From positions 1-42,941 of the forward strand of contig JAFDWC010000008.1 in the NCBI GenBank assembly GCA_018268655.1: a stretch of 42,941 nt of DNA. Reading direction: 5' to 3'. A model generated the notes under the pieces. That model was not told the DNA's origin. It worked only from the letters and a program-made list of their open reading frames with translations, and made no database searches. Source of the DNA: Actinomycetota bacterium. Lineage in GTDB: Bacteria > Actinomycetota > Thermoleophilia > Solirubrobacterales > 70-9. Both the position numbers and the translations under genes were made by a program. This document shows, piece by piece, positions 17,383 through 27,116 of this stretch. Position 1 is the stretch's first letter. Each line of letters begins with the position of its first letter.

Positions 17383-18951
17383 ATGACCCAGCCCCCCGAC
17401 ACACCCGCCCTCAGCGTGCGCGCGGTCTCCAAGTCCTTCGGTGAGACCGTCGCCCTCGCCGACGTCGGCTTCGAGGTCCGCCAGCGCTCGGTTCACGCCC
17501 TGCTCGGCGGCAACGGCTCCGGCAAGTCGACGCTGGTCAAGATCCTCGCCGGGGTCCAGGGGGCCGATCGCGGCGAGATCGAGGTCGCGGGAGAGACGGT
17601 CGACGCCAGCCGCACCAGCCCCGAGTGGGCGACCTCGGTCGGCCTCCACTTCGTCCACCAGGACCTCGGCGTATTCCGCAACCTCAGCGTCGCCGAGAAC
17701 TTCGCGCTCGGCAGCAGCTACGGCAGCCGCGAGGCGGCCCCGGTCCGCTGGCGGTCGCTCCACCGCCGCGCCGCCGCGGTGCTCGAGCGGTTCGAGATCG
17801 AGGTCTCGACCCGGGCCCGGATGGATTCGGTGCGGCCCGCGATGCAGACGATGATCGCGGTCGCCCGCGCCCTCCAGGACGCCGACGAGGAGAGCCGCGG
17901 CGTCCTCGTCCTCGACGAGCCCTCGGCGGCACTGCCGGCCGAGGAGGTCGAGGTCCTGCACGGGGCGATCCGCGGCTACATCCGCGACGGCCACACGGTC
18001 GTCCTCGTCTCCCACCGCCTCGACGAGGTGCTCGCGATCTGCACCGACGCCACCTTCCTCCGCGACGGCCGCCACGCGGGGACGAGCTCGCTCGAGGGGT
18101 CCGACGAGGCCGCCCTGATCCGGGCGATCGTCGGCGCCGATTCGGCCAGCGTCGAGAAGCCGCCGCCAGGCGCGCGGCCGGAGCAGACGAGGTTGCGGGT
18201 CGAGGGTCTGAGCGTCGGTCCGGTCGTGGACTGCACGCTCGCCGTCGGCGCCGGGGAGGTCCTCGGGATCTCCGGCCTGGTCGGCTCCGGCCGCACCTCC
18301 CTCCTGCAGGGGATCTTCGGCGCCCGGCCGCTGCGCGAGGGCCGGGTCGAGCTCGACGGCGAGCAGCTGCGGCTGCGCGGGCCGGCGGCCGCGGTCGCCG
18401 CCGGCATCGCCTACCTGCCCGAGGACCGCGGCGCCGAAGCAGCCTTCAGCGACCGTTCGGTCAGCGACAACCTCGCGATTCCCGCCCTCGACCGCTATTG
18501 GAGCGGCCTGCGCCAGCGCGGCGGTGCCGAGCGCCGCGACGCCGCCGCGGCGATCGCCCGTTACGGCGTCGTCGTCGCCGGCCCGCGGGCGCCGGTCTCG
18601 ACGATGTCGGGCGGCAACCAGCAGAAGGTGATGCTGGCCCGCTGGCTCGAGCTAGAGCCGCGGCTGCTGCTGCTGGACGAACCGACGCAGGGGGTCGACG
18701 TCGGCGCCCGCCACGCGATCCACTCGCAGGTCCGCGACGCGGCGGCCGCCGGCTGCGCGGTGATCGTCGTCAGCTCCGACGCGAAGGAGCTGGCCGAACT
18801 CTGCGATCGGGTCGTCGGGCTGGTGAACGGCCGCCTCGGGGAGGAGCTCCGGGGGCCCGACGTCACCACCGCGCGCTGCTTGGAGATTGCGAACAGCCTC
18901 ACCGGAGACGAGCAGGAGGCGCTTCAAAGCCTGGAGGAGATGACCACATGA
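17383..18951 (+). CDS. CUT2-type ABC importer ATPase (RbsA-like), importer 2
   Basis: The 522-residue protein has tandem ABC domains. NBD1 has Walker A GGNGSGKST and VLDEPSAALPAEEVE. NBD2 has GLVGSGRTSLLQ, YLPEDRG, SGGNQQKV and LLDEPTQGVDVGARH. NBD1's signature region (DSVRPAMQTMIAVARAL) is degenerate, as is common in this family. GGAGG (17371-17375) is spaced 7 nt from the ATG at 17383; a GTG at 17380 is less well placed. It is 24 nt after the SDR gene and couples to the permease by ATGA. Sequence differences from importer 1 are large, so this is not a recent duplication. Confidence 0.94.
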   Translation: MTQPPDTPALSVRAVSKSFGETVALADVGFEVRQRSVHALLGGNGSGKSTLVKILAGVQGADRGEIEVAGETVDASRTSPEWATSVGLHFVHQDLGVFRNLSVAENFALGSSYGSREAAPVRWRSLHRRAAAVLERFEIEVSTRARMDSVRPAMQTMIAVARALQDADEESRGVLVLDEPSAALPAEEVEVLHGAIRGYIRDGHTVVLVSHRLDEVLAICTDATFLRDGRHAGTSSLEGSDEAALIRAIVGADSASVEKPPPGARPEQTRLRVEGLSVGPVVDCTLAVGAGEVLGISGLVGSGRTSLLQGIFGARPLREGRVELDGEQLRLRGPAAAVAAGIAYLPEDRGAEAAFSDRSVSDNLAIPALDRYWSGLRQRGGAERRDAAAAIARYGVVVAGPRAPVSTMSGGNQQKVMLARWLELEPRLLLLDEPTQGVDVGARHAIHSQVRDAAAAGCAVIVVSSDAKELAELCDRVVGLVNGRLGEELRGPDVTTARCLEIANSLTGDEQEALQSLEEMTT

Positions 18952-19961
18952 ACAGCGTTGCCAGCCGCGACGTCCACGTCGCCGGCACCACCCGCCTCAA
19001 CCGCCTCAGCGCCCTCGGCCTGGCCGAGCGCTTCGGGATCCTGGCGATCTTCGTGGCGATCTTCGTCGCCTTCGCGATCGCCCAGCCCGAAACCTTCCTC
19101 AGCGCCGGCAACCTGCGGGCGATCGTCTCCTCGCAGTCGGTCGTCGCCGTCGTCGCCCTGGGCCTGATGGTGCCGCTGGTGGCGGGCGACTTCGACCTCT
19201 CGGTCGGCACCGTCGCGGTCGCCGGCTCGATCGTCGCGGCGACGACGATGGCGGACGGCTGGGCGCTGCTCCCCGCCTGCGGGCTGACGCTTCTGTTCGG
19301 CGCCGTCTGCGGCGCGGTCAACGGGGCCCTGGTCGCCTACGGCGGCCTCAATGGCCTGATCGCCACCCTCGGCAGCGCCACTGTGCTGACCGGCCTGATC
19401 AGCTGGCACACCCACGACCTCTCGATCAGCGAAGGGATCTCGCCGGCCCTCAGCGACCTCGGGACCAAGAACGTCCTCGGCGTCCCCGGCCTCGCCCTGG
19501 TCGCGGTCGCGGCCGCGCTCGTCGTCGCCTACCTGATGATGGCGACGCCGTTCGGGCGCAAGCTGGCGGCGGTCGGATCGAGCCGGGCGGCGGCGCAGCT
19601 GGTCGGGGTGCGGGTGCGGCGCATGGTCTTCATCTCGTTCGTCTGCTCGGCCCTGCTCGGCTCGCTCGCCGGCCTCCTGCTGGTCGCCCAGCAGGGGAGC
19701 GGCAACCCGGCCCTCAGCGGCTTCACCCTGCTGCTGCCGGCGCTGGCCGCGGTCTACCTCGGCGCCTCCGCCTTCCTGCCCGGCGAGTTCAACGTCCCCG
19801 GGACGGTGCTGGGGCTGCTGCTGGTCGCGGTCCTGGTCAGCGGCCTGACCCTGGCCGGTGCCGCCGCCTGGGTCCAGTCGGTGGTCCAGGGCATGGCGCT
19901 GATCATCGCCGTCGGCACCTCGAGCGCGCTGCGGCGCCGCCGGATGGGAGCCGACATGTGA
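18948..19961 (+). CDS. CUT2-type ABC importer permease, importer 2
   Basis: This is a 337-residue RbsC-family permease with about 9-10 membrane helices. The signature ALGLMVPLVAGDFDLSVGTV is at about 64-83, followed by YGGLNGLIATLGSATVL, TPFGRKLAAVGSS and GEFNVPGTVLGLLLVA. It overlaps the ATPase stop by ATGA and is followed by a GC-rich hairpin and then the binding lipoprotein. It pairs with the ATPase at 17383. Confidence 0.94.
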   Translation: MNSVASRDVHVAGTTRLNRLSALGLAERFGILAIFVAIFVAFAIAQPETFLSAGNLRAIVSSQSVVAVVALGLMVPLVAGDFDLSVGTVAVAGSIVAATTMADGWALLPACGLTLLFGAVCGAVNGALVAYGGLNGLIATLGSATVLTGLISWHTHDLSISEGISPALSDLGTKNVLGVPGLALVAVAAALVVAYLMMATPFGRKLAAVGSSRAAAQLVGVRVRRMVFISFVCSALLGSLAGLLLVAQQGSGNPALSGFTLLLPALAAVYLGASAFLPGEFNVPGTVLGLLLVAVLVSGLTLAGAAAWVQSVVQGMALIIAVGTSSALRRRRMGADM

Positions 19962-19962
19962 C

Positions 19963-19999
19963 CCCGGCGGGCAGGCGCGCCTGCGCGCGCTGCCTCGGG
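19963..19999 (+). terminator. Intergenic hairpin between permease and binding-protein genes
   Basis: A strong stem pairs GGCAG plus GCGCGC (19970-19980) with GCGCGC plus CTGCC (19983-19994), with one bulged G and flanking C-rich/G-rich pairing. No T-run follows. Such a structure could attenuate upstream mRNA or protect the 5' end of the lipoprotein message, and so raise binding-protein output relative to the membrane genes. Confidence 0.55.
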
Positions 20000-20036
20000 C
20001 CGGATCCGTGCGCCGTAACGAAAGGACTTGTGTGAG

Positions 20037-21239
20037 ATGAGGATTGACTCGAAGAAGCTCGGCCTGCTCGCCGCGTTGGCGACGATCGCGCTGCTGGTGG
20101 CCGCCTGCGGTGGCGGTGGAAGCACCAGCAGCGACAGCACCGCCAGCACCGGCGCCGAAGAAGGCGGCGGCGGCAGCACCAGTACCGCGACCGGGGTGAA
20201 GGAAGCCGAAGCCGCGGTGGCTGCCGGCTACAAGGGCACCGAGCGAATGCCGCCGAGCACCGGCCCGGCGGCCCAGAAAGGCAAGAACGTCTGGGTGATC
20301 TCCTGCATCCAGGCCGGCGGCTCGGGCTGCTCGGTGGTGGCCAGGGTGCTCGAAGAAGCGGCGCCGCACCTGGGCTGGAACATCACCCTGGTCGACGGCA
20401 AAGGCGATCCCAACGTCGAGAACCAGGCGATCCGCCAGGCGGTCGCGGCCAAGGCCGACGGGATCATCGACATCGCGATCGACTGCGGGACGATCAAGAA
20501 CTCCCTGCAGGTGGCGAAAGAAGCGGGGATCCCGGTGGTCGGCGTCTACGCCTTCGACTGCGACGACCCGAAGATCGGCGGCCAGCAGATGTTCGCCGCC
20601 AGCCCCAACTACGGGACCAAGAACATCGGCGAATACTTCGAAAACTGGGGCCGCCTGCGGGCCGACTACGCGATTGCCAAAACCGAAGGCAAGGCGAAGA
20701 TCATCGAGCTGCCCGACCCGACCTTCCTCCTCTCCTCCTACGGGATGGAAGGCTTCAACGCCGAGCTGAAGGAAAAATGCCCGGAATGCGAAGTCGTCGG
20801 CGAAGTCGAAATCCCGTTCGGCGACGTGGTCGAAGGGAAAGCCGGCCAGAAGGTGCAGACGATCCTCACCCAGCACCCGGAAGCCGACGTGCTCGTGCCC
20901 GCCTACGACCCGCAGACCCAGGGCATCGCCCAGTCGGTGAAGGCCAGCGGTCGCTCCGAAATGATGGTGCTCGGCGGCGAGGGGTTCGAAGCGAACCTCG
21001 AACTGATCCGCGAAGGGCTGCAGTCGGTGGCGGTCGCGACCTCGGTCGAACAGATCGGCTGGGGCGGTGCCGACGCCCTCAACCGGGTCTTCGCCGGTCA
21101 GCCGAAGATCCCCGACCAGGGCGCCGGCTACACGATCATCAACAAAGAACACAACCTGCCGCCGAAGGGGCAGAACTGGAAGAGCAGGGTCGACTACCAG
21201 AGCGCCTTCGAATCGGTCTGGGCCGGCAAGGGCGAATGA
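20037..21239 (+). CDS. CUT2 solute-binding lipoprotein, importer 2
   Basis: The 400-residue exported lipoprotein has an N-terminal hydrophobic segment ending in VAAC (Cys24), a Gly/Ser/Thr linker to about residue 60, then a Peripla_BP_4-like domain (KGKNVWVISCIQAGG, GDPNVENQAIRQAVAAKADG, YDPQTQGIAQSVKASG). Mature Cys residues are unusually many (SCIQ...GCSV, IDCGT, FDCDD, CPECE), suggesting disulphides. AAAGGA at 20021-20026 favours ATG 20037 over a TTG at 20028. Glutamate is coded about 26 GAA to 5 GAG (counted by eye), as in the other binding protein. A hairpin terminator follows. Confidence 0.94.
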   Translation: MRIDSKKLGLLAALATIALLVAACGGGGSTSSDSTASTGAEEGGGGSTSTATGVKEAEAAVAAGYKGTERMPPSTGPAAQKGKNVWVISCIQAGGSGCSVVARVLEEAAPHLGWNITLVDGKGDPNVENQAIRQAVAAKADGIIDIAIDCGTIKNSLQVAKEAGIPVVGVYAFDCDDPKIGGQQMFAASPNYGTKNIGEYFENWGRLRADYAIAKTEGKAKIIELPDPTFLLSSYGMEGFNAELKEKCPECEVVGEVEIPFGDVVEGKAGQKVQTILTQHPEADVLVPAYDPQTQGIAQSVKASGRSEMMVLGGEGFEANLELIREGLQSVAVATSVEQIGWGGADALNRVFAGQPKIPDQGAGYTIINKEHNLPPKGQNWKSRVDYQSAFESVWAGKGE

Positions 21240-21261
21240 CGATCTGACCACCCAAGACAGG

Positions 21262-21297
21262 CCGGTGACCCCTCGCCCGACGGCGGGGGGTCACCGG
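21262..21297 (+). terminator. Hairpin terminator after importer 2
   Basis: CCGGTGACCCC (21262-21272) pairs perfectly over 11 bp with GGGGTCACCGG (21287-21297) around a 14 nt loop. It begins 23 nt after the lipoprotein stop. No T-tract follows, as is common in high-GC actinobacteria. It closes the importer 2 transcript before ridA. Confidence 0.8.
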
Positions 21298-21339
21298 TTC
21301 ACCTCGCGCCGGTGGCGATCGTGAGATCCTGCGGGACGG

Positions 21340-21729
21340 ATGAGCGAGCGCCGGTCAATCACCACCACCGATGCCCCCGCGGCGATCGGGCCCTACAACC
21401 AGGCCATCCGCCACGGCGAGGTCGTCTACTGCTCGGGCACGCTGCCGCTCGACCCGGGCTCGGGCGAGCTCGTCACCGACTCGCTCGGGGCGGAGACGGC
21501 GCAGTGCCTGCGCAACCTCGCCGCCGTCTGCGCGGCGGCCGGCACCGAGTTGGCGCGGGCCCTGCGGCTAACCATCTACACCACCGACCTCGCGGGCTTC
21601 GCCGAGATCAACGAGGCCTACGCCGGCTTCTTCGACGCCGAGCCGCCGGCCCGGGTCACGGTCGAGGTCTCGGCGCTGCCGAAAGGCGCCCGGGTCGAGA
21701 TCGACGCGATCGTCGCGGCCGGACCGTGA
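21340..21729 (+). CDS. ridA: RidA family enamine/imine deaminase
   Basis: The 129-residue protein has the YjgF/YER057c/UK114 signature: AAIGPYNQAIRHGEVVYCSG (13-32), AVCAAAGTELARALRLTIYT and the conserved Arg in ARVTVEVSALPKGARVEID. RidA hydrolyses reactive enamine/imine intermediates from PLP enzymes or amine oxidation, and catabolic clusters carry variants acting on ring-opened products. It follows the importer 2 terminator by about 40 bp, so it is probably transcribed separately or by read-through. Its presence beside a DAO-type amine oxidase supports an amine substrate. The start codon context has no strong Shine-Dalgarno. Confidence 0.92.
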   Translation: MSERRSITTTDAPAAIGPYNQAIRHGEVVYCSGTLPLDPGSGELVTDSLGAETAQCLRNLAAVCAAAGTELARALRLTIYTTDLAGFAEINEAYAGFFDAEPPARVTVEVSALPKGARVEIDAIVAAGP

Positions 21730-21736
21730 GCGCCCC

Positions 21737-21766
21737 TTCCGCTCGGATACCCTCGGGGGGTACAAT
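21737..21766 (+). promoter_or_regulatory. csoR promoter with CsoR operator
   Basis: TACCC-TCGGG-GGGTA at 21748-21762 is the CsoR palindrome. It overlaps the spacer and the -10 box TACAAT (21761-21766). The -35 is weak (around 21737-21742). The csoR ATG lies 6 nt after the -10, so the transcript is probably leaderless and repressed by its own product until Cu(I) binds. Confidence 0.8.
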
Positions 21767-21772
21767 CGGCCA

Positions 21773-22048
21773 ATGACCGACAAGCCCGGATACAGCCCGT
21801 CCAAAGAGCAGATGCTGAAGCGCCTCGCCCGCATCGAGGGCCAGGTCCGCGGCGTCACCCGGATGGTCGAAGAGGAGCGGTACTGCATCGACGTCCTGAC
21901 CCAGATCCAGGCCGCCGAGGCGGCCCTCCGTGGGGTCGCCCTCGGTCTCCTCGACGACCACGTCCACCACTGCATGGTGGGGAGCGAGGCGGATCGGGAC
22001 GAGAAAGCGTCGGAGCTGATGAGTGCGGTCGGGCGGTTCGCGCGCTGA
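21773..22048 (+). CDS. csoR: Copper-sensing repressor CsoR
   Basis: This 91-residue all-helical DUF156 protein has Cys38, His63 and Cys67, with the same spacing as the Cu(I) ligands Cys36-His61-Cys65 of M. tuberculosis CsoR. The helix LKRLARIEGQVRGVTRMVEE is the family signature. CsoR binds GC-rich palindromes and releases DNA when it takes Cu(I). Matching operators lie in its own promoter and in that of the exported protein/copA operon at 22254. It starts 43 nt after ridA and ends before a long hairpin. Confidence 0.95.
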   Translation: MTDKPGYSPSKEQMLKRLARIEGQVRGVTRMVEEERYCIDVLTQIQAAEAALRGVALGLLDDHVHHCMVGSEADRDEKASELMSAVGRFAR

Positions 22049-22077
22049 CGAGGGACGGGGTTTGCGGGGGAGGGTCA

Positions 22078-22142
22078 CCGGCATGCCCCCTGAAAACGCT
22101 TCGCCTGCGGCTCCGCTTGAGTGTTTTCAGGGGGCACGCCGG
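22078..22142. terminator. Long hairpin downstream of csoR
   Basis: GCCCCCTGAAAAC (22085-22097) pairs perfectly with GTTTTCAGGGGGC (22123-22135) around a 25 nt loop. The stem continues outward through T84-A136, one A-C mismatch and CCGGC/GCCGG, then GGGT/ACCC. It lies about 30 bp after csoR and 110 bp before the copper operon promoter, so it most likely terminates csoR. The rest of 22049-22253 shows no gene. Confidence 0.75.
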
Positions 22143-22253
22143 CACCCCTCCGCGAGCGAGCTCCGGCCTACGGGCGAGCCGCCGCATCTCTCGTTGAGCT
22201 GACCAGGGACGGGGGCTGGGCGGCTGAATTCAGTGCTGCTCTGGCGGGTCGGC

Positions 22254-22282
22254 TTGATACCCCTAGGGGGTATGTGTATAGT
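22254..22282 (+). promoter_or_regulatory. Copper operon promoter with CsoR operator in spacer
   Basis: TTGATA (22254-22259), a 17 bp spacer and TATAGT (22277-22282) form a near-consensus promoter. The spacer contains the near-perfect palindrome ATACCCCTAGGGGGTAT (22257-22273), a CsoR-type site. The ATG at 22290 is 7 nt after the -10, which indicates a leaderless mRNA. This is a direct link between csoR and the copA operon. Confidence 0.88.
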
Positions 22283-22289
22283 GCGGTCC

Positions 22290-23146
22290 ATGAGCCGTAC
22301 CGCTTTCAAGCTGATGGGCTTCCTCGCCACTCTCGCCCTCGTCTTTGGCGCCGCGGTGGCGGCCGGTAGCGGCTTTGGCCCGCTGCGCGACGATGACCGC
22401 GCCGCCTCCGCCGACGGCGGCATGGACGAGCACGGGGGGATGGGGGAGGGGGAGCACGGCGCGGCGCAGCCGCTGCGCGGCCTGGCGGTCAGCGAAGGCG
22501 GCCTCACGCTGCGGCTCTCCGGCCGCTCCTTCGCCGCCGGCGCGACGGCGCCGCTGCGGTTCCGGATCGTCGACGCGGATGGCGTCACGGTGCGCGACTT
22601 CGATCTCGAGCACACCCGCCGCCTGCACCTGATCGTCGTCCGCCGCGACCTCAGCGGCTTCCAGCACCTGCACCCCCGGCAGCTCGCCGACGGCTCGTGG
22701 TCGACGCCGCTGGAGTTGGCCGAGCCGGGCACCTATCGCGTCTTCGCCGACTTCTCCCACGACGGCAGCGCCCGCACCCTCGCAAGCGACCTCCAGGCCG
22801 ACGGCCAGGTCCACTCGCGGCCGCTGCCGCCGGTCGCACCGGTGGCGACGGTCGACGGCCTCGAGGTGCGGCTGGTGGGCGCCACGAGCCGCGCCGGCGA
22901 GGAGTCCGAGCTCAGCTTCACCGTCAGCCGCGACGGCCGCCCGGTCGCGCTCGCCGACTACCTCGGCGCCAAGGGCCACCTCGTCGCCCTGCGCGAGGGC
23001 GACCTCGCCTTCCTCCACGTCCACCCCGACGCCGACCGCCTCCGCTTCATGGCGACCTTCCCGAGCGCCGGCCGCTACCGCCTCTTCCTCCAGTTCCGCA
23101 GCGGCGGTGCGGTCCACACGGCCGCCTTCACCCACGAGGTCGCGGG

Positions 23147-23150
<4 letters not shown>
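22290..23150 (+). CDS. Copper-inducible exported His/Met-rich protein
   Basis: The 286-residue protein has an N-terminal hydrophobic segment (about residues 7-27) acting as signal or anchor, then a His/Met/acidic stretch GGMDEHGGMGEGEHG (43-57) able to bind copper. Two beta-rich repeats follow, each containing a similar block: LHLIVVRRDLSGFQHLHP and GHLVALREGDLAFLHVHPDA. I do not recognise a named family, though the HLHP/HVHP blocks suggest metal ligands. It starts at a leaderless ATG under a CsoR-controlled promoter and overlaps copA by ATGA, so a role in extracytoplasmic copper binding or hand-off from CopA is inferred. Confidence 0.85.
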
Positions 23151-25402
<2,252 letters not shown>

Positions 25403-25421
25403 TAGCGTCCGCTTCGGGAAC

Positions 25422-25442
25422 GCCCCGGTATCGGATCGGGGC
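25422..25442 (+). terminator. Hairpin after copA
   Basis: GCCCCG (25422-25427) pairs with CGGGGC (25437-25442) around a 9 nt loop, 19 bp after the copA stop. A second palindrome, GCTCGCC-TC-GGCGAGC (25449-25464), follows and lies in the leader of the next gene. Confidence 0.6.
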
Positions 25443-25485
25443 ACAAATGCTCGCCTCGGCGAGCTTCTCTAGGAGAGGACAGGGG

Positions 25486-26268
25486 ATGCGCAAGCTCTTT
25501 ACGTTGACGGTCGCGGCCTGCGTCGCGACGGCGATGGTGGCGGTAGGGATCGCCAGCGCCGCCGGAGAAGGTCCGGTCGTGGTCGAAGTCGCGAACCTCA
25601 GGATCACGGCCGACGGCCATTTCACGCCCAGCAAGCTGTCGAAGAAGACGCTGGAACCGATCTCGCTCGCAGTCTCCGGCAAGGTCGAAACCAAAGACGG
25701 CAGCCACCCGCCGGCGACCAAGGAAGTGATCATCGAAGGCGACAAGAACGCCGTCGTCAACTCGCAGGGGATCCCGAAATGCAGCTCGGGCCAGCTGCAA
25801 TCGCGGGACACCAAGACGGTCGAATCGGTCTGCAAGTCGGCGATCATCGGCACCGGCCAGACCACGGTCCAGGTGCTGTTCCCGGAACAGAAGCCGTTCT
25901 ACGTCAACTCGAAGCTGCTGCTCGTCAACGGCGGCACCAGCGGCGGCACCACGACCTGGTACGTGCACGCCTACTTCAACGCTCCGATCACCGGGGCGAT
26001 CGTGACCACGGTGAAAATCAAGAAGCACCCGAACGGCCGCTACGGCACCATGGCCGTCGCCACGGTTCCGAAGATCGCCAACGGGAGCGGGTCGGTCACC
26101 AGCTTCAACCTGACGGTCGACAGGAACGTCAAGGTCGGCGGCAAGACCTACCACCCGATCACGGCGAAATGCACCGACGGCAAGCTCCAGGCCCATGTCG
26201 AAGCGAAATTCGCCGATGGCAGCAAGGCGGCGGCGGAAGTGATCCGCGTCTGCACGCCGAAGGCCTGA
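25486..26268 (+). CDS. Exported protein of unknown function
   Basis: The 260-residue product has a Sec signal peptide (MRKLFTLTVAACVATAMVAV, cleavage likely after ASA near residue 26). The mature part is Lys-, Thr- and Ser-rich, predicted beta-rich, with three Cys (CSSGQ, VESVCKS and AKCTDG, plus IRVC near the end) that could pair. I do not recognise the family. AGGAGAGGA gives a good ribosome-binding site before the ATG, after a 16 bp palindrome in the leader. All ten glutamates are coded by GAA, as in the two binding lipoproteins. It is monocistronic, followed by a strong hairpin. Confidence 0.85.
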   Translation: MRKLFTLTVAACVATAMVAVGIASAAGEGPVVVEVANLRITADGHFTPSKLSKKTLEPISLAVSGKVETKDGSHPPATKEVIIEGDKNAVVNSQGIPKCSSGQLQSRDTKTVESVCKSAIIGTGQTTVQVLFPEQKPFYVNSKLLLVNGGTSGGTTTWYVHAYFNAPITGAIVTTVKIKKHPNGRYGTMAVATVPKIANGSGSVTSFNLTVDRNVKVGGKTYHPITAKCTDGKLQAHVEAKFADGSKAAAEVIRVCTPKA

Positions 26269-26292
26269 GCCCGGCCGGCGGCGAGCGCCGAT

Positions 26293-26347
26293 GGGCGGCC
26301 CGGGTTCGATCTCGTATTTCCCTGAGATCTCGCCTCCCGGGCCGCCC
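26293..26347 (+). terminator. Strong nested hairpin terminator
   Basis: GGGCGGCCCGGG (26293-26304) pairs perfectly over 12 bp with CCCGGGCCGCCC (26336-26347). An inner GATCTC (26308-26313)/GAGATC (26324-26329) stem lies in the loop. It sits 24 bp after the exported-protein stop. Confidence 0.8.
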
Positions 26348-26355
26348 CGTTTCTC

Positions 26356-26361
26356 TACGAT
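26356..26361 (+). promoter_or_regulatory. -10 box of DUF2277 gene
   Basis: TACGAT is followed after 7 nt by the ATG at 26369, which fits the leaderless pattern seen at several genes in this window. No clear -35 can be made out because the upstream terminator stem occupies that area. Confidence 0.5.
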
Positions 26362-26368
26362 CGTGCTC

Positions 26369-26638
26369 ATGTGCCGGAACATCAAAACGCTCTACAACTT
26401 CGAGCCGCCGGCGCGCGAGGATGAGATCGAGGCCGCGGCGCTGCAGTACGTGCGCAAGATCAGCGGCTTCAACAAGCCCTCGCGGGCCAACCAGGAGGCC
26501 TTCGACGCGGCGGTGGCCGCGGTCACCGAGGTCTCGGCGGAGCTGCTCGAGCGGTTGGTGACGACGGCGGCGCCGAAGGACCGCGAGGTCGAGGCCGCCC
26601 GCCGCCGCGCCCGCGCCGAGCAGCGCTTCGCCGCCTAG
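26369..26638 (+). CDS. DUF2277 family protein
   Basis: The 89-residue protein opens with MCRNIKTLYNFEPPA and continues with AALQYVRKISGFNKPS, the invariant core of the DUF2277 family. The function of the family is unknown. The C-terminal third is an Arg/Ala-rich helix. The ATG at 26369 matches the family N-terminus and sits 7 nt after a -10 box; an upstream in-frame ATG would add residues encoded by the terminator hairpin and is rejected. The next gene begins 31 nt later. Confidence 0.92.
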   Translation: MCRNIKTLYNFEPPAREDEIEAAALQYVRKISGFNKPSRANQEAFDAAVAAVTEVSAELLERLVTTAAPKDREVEAARRRARAEQRFAA

Positions 26639-26669
26639 CGCGGCGGGTATCCCAGTCGCCGAGAGCGCG

Positions 26670-27101
26670 ATGTGGGTGCAGCGAGCGATCAGTTTCGAGC
26701 CGCGACCGCGCGGCGTCCACCTGGTCAGCGACGAGCTGCTCGAGGCGCTGCCCGAGCTGGTCACGATCGAGGTTGGGATCCTCCACCTGCTGATCCAGCA
26801 CACCTCCGCCTCGCTGGCGCTGAACGAGAACGCCTCGCCGGAAGTGCGCCACGACCTCGAGTCCTGGCTCGACCGGGCGGTGCCGGAAGGCGCCGCTCAC
26901 TGGACCCACACCCTCGAGGGCGACGACGACATGCCGGCCCACGTCAAGGCCGCGCTGCTCGGCCCCTCGCTGACCCTGCCGATCGCCGCCGGCGCCCTCG
27001 CCCTCGGCATCTGGCAGGGGATCTACCTCTGCGAGCACCGCGACCGCGGCGGTCCCCGCACCGTCGTCGCCACCGCCTGGGGCGAGCCCCGGGGCCGCTG
27101 A
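26670..27101 (+). CDS. YjbQ/UPF0047 family, secondary thiamine-phosphate synthase-like
   Basis: The 143-residue protein has the UPF0047 motifs GILHLLIQHTSASLALNENA (about 37-56), DHxL-like HTLEGDDDMPAHVKAALLG and the closing GIWQGIYLCEHRDRGGPRTV. Members form a trimeric barrel with a His-lined site. Weak thiamine-phosphate synthase activity has been reported for E. coli YjbQ, but the physiological role is unclear. It follows DUF2277 closely and converges on the TetR gene, with only 15 bp between the stops. Confidence 0.93.
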   Translation: MWVQRAISFEPRPRGVHLVSDELLEALPELVTIEVGILHLLIQHTSASLALNENASPEVRHDLESWLDRAVPEGAAHWTHTLEGDDDMPAHVKAALLGPSLTLPIAAGALALGIWQGIYLCEHRDRGGPRTVVATAWGEPRGR

Positions 27102-27116
27102 CGTCCGGCTGCGGCG

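Noticed and set aside
20028..20036. TTG 20028 as start of the importer 2 lipoprotein
   Set aside because: It is too close to AAAGGA (20021-20026). ATG 20037 gives proper spacing and a standard signal peptide.
18924..21251. Very long minus-strand open frame opposite importer 2 genes
   Set aside because: Its translation is low-complexity Arg/Asp/Gly/Ala-rich with no motifs, while the plus strand has clear ABC permease and lipoprotein genes. It is a GC-rich shadow frame.
26291..26368. Upstream in-frame ATG for the DUF2277 gene
   Set aside because: It would translate the terminator hairpin, and the family N-terminus (MCRNIKTL) starts exactly at ATG 26369.
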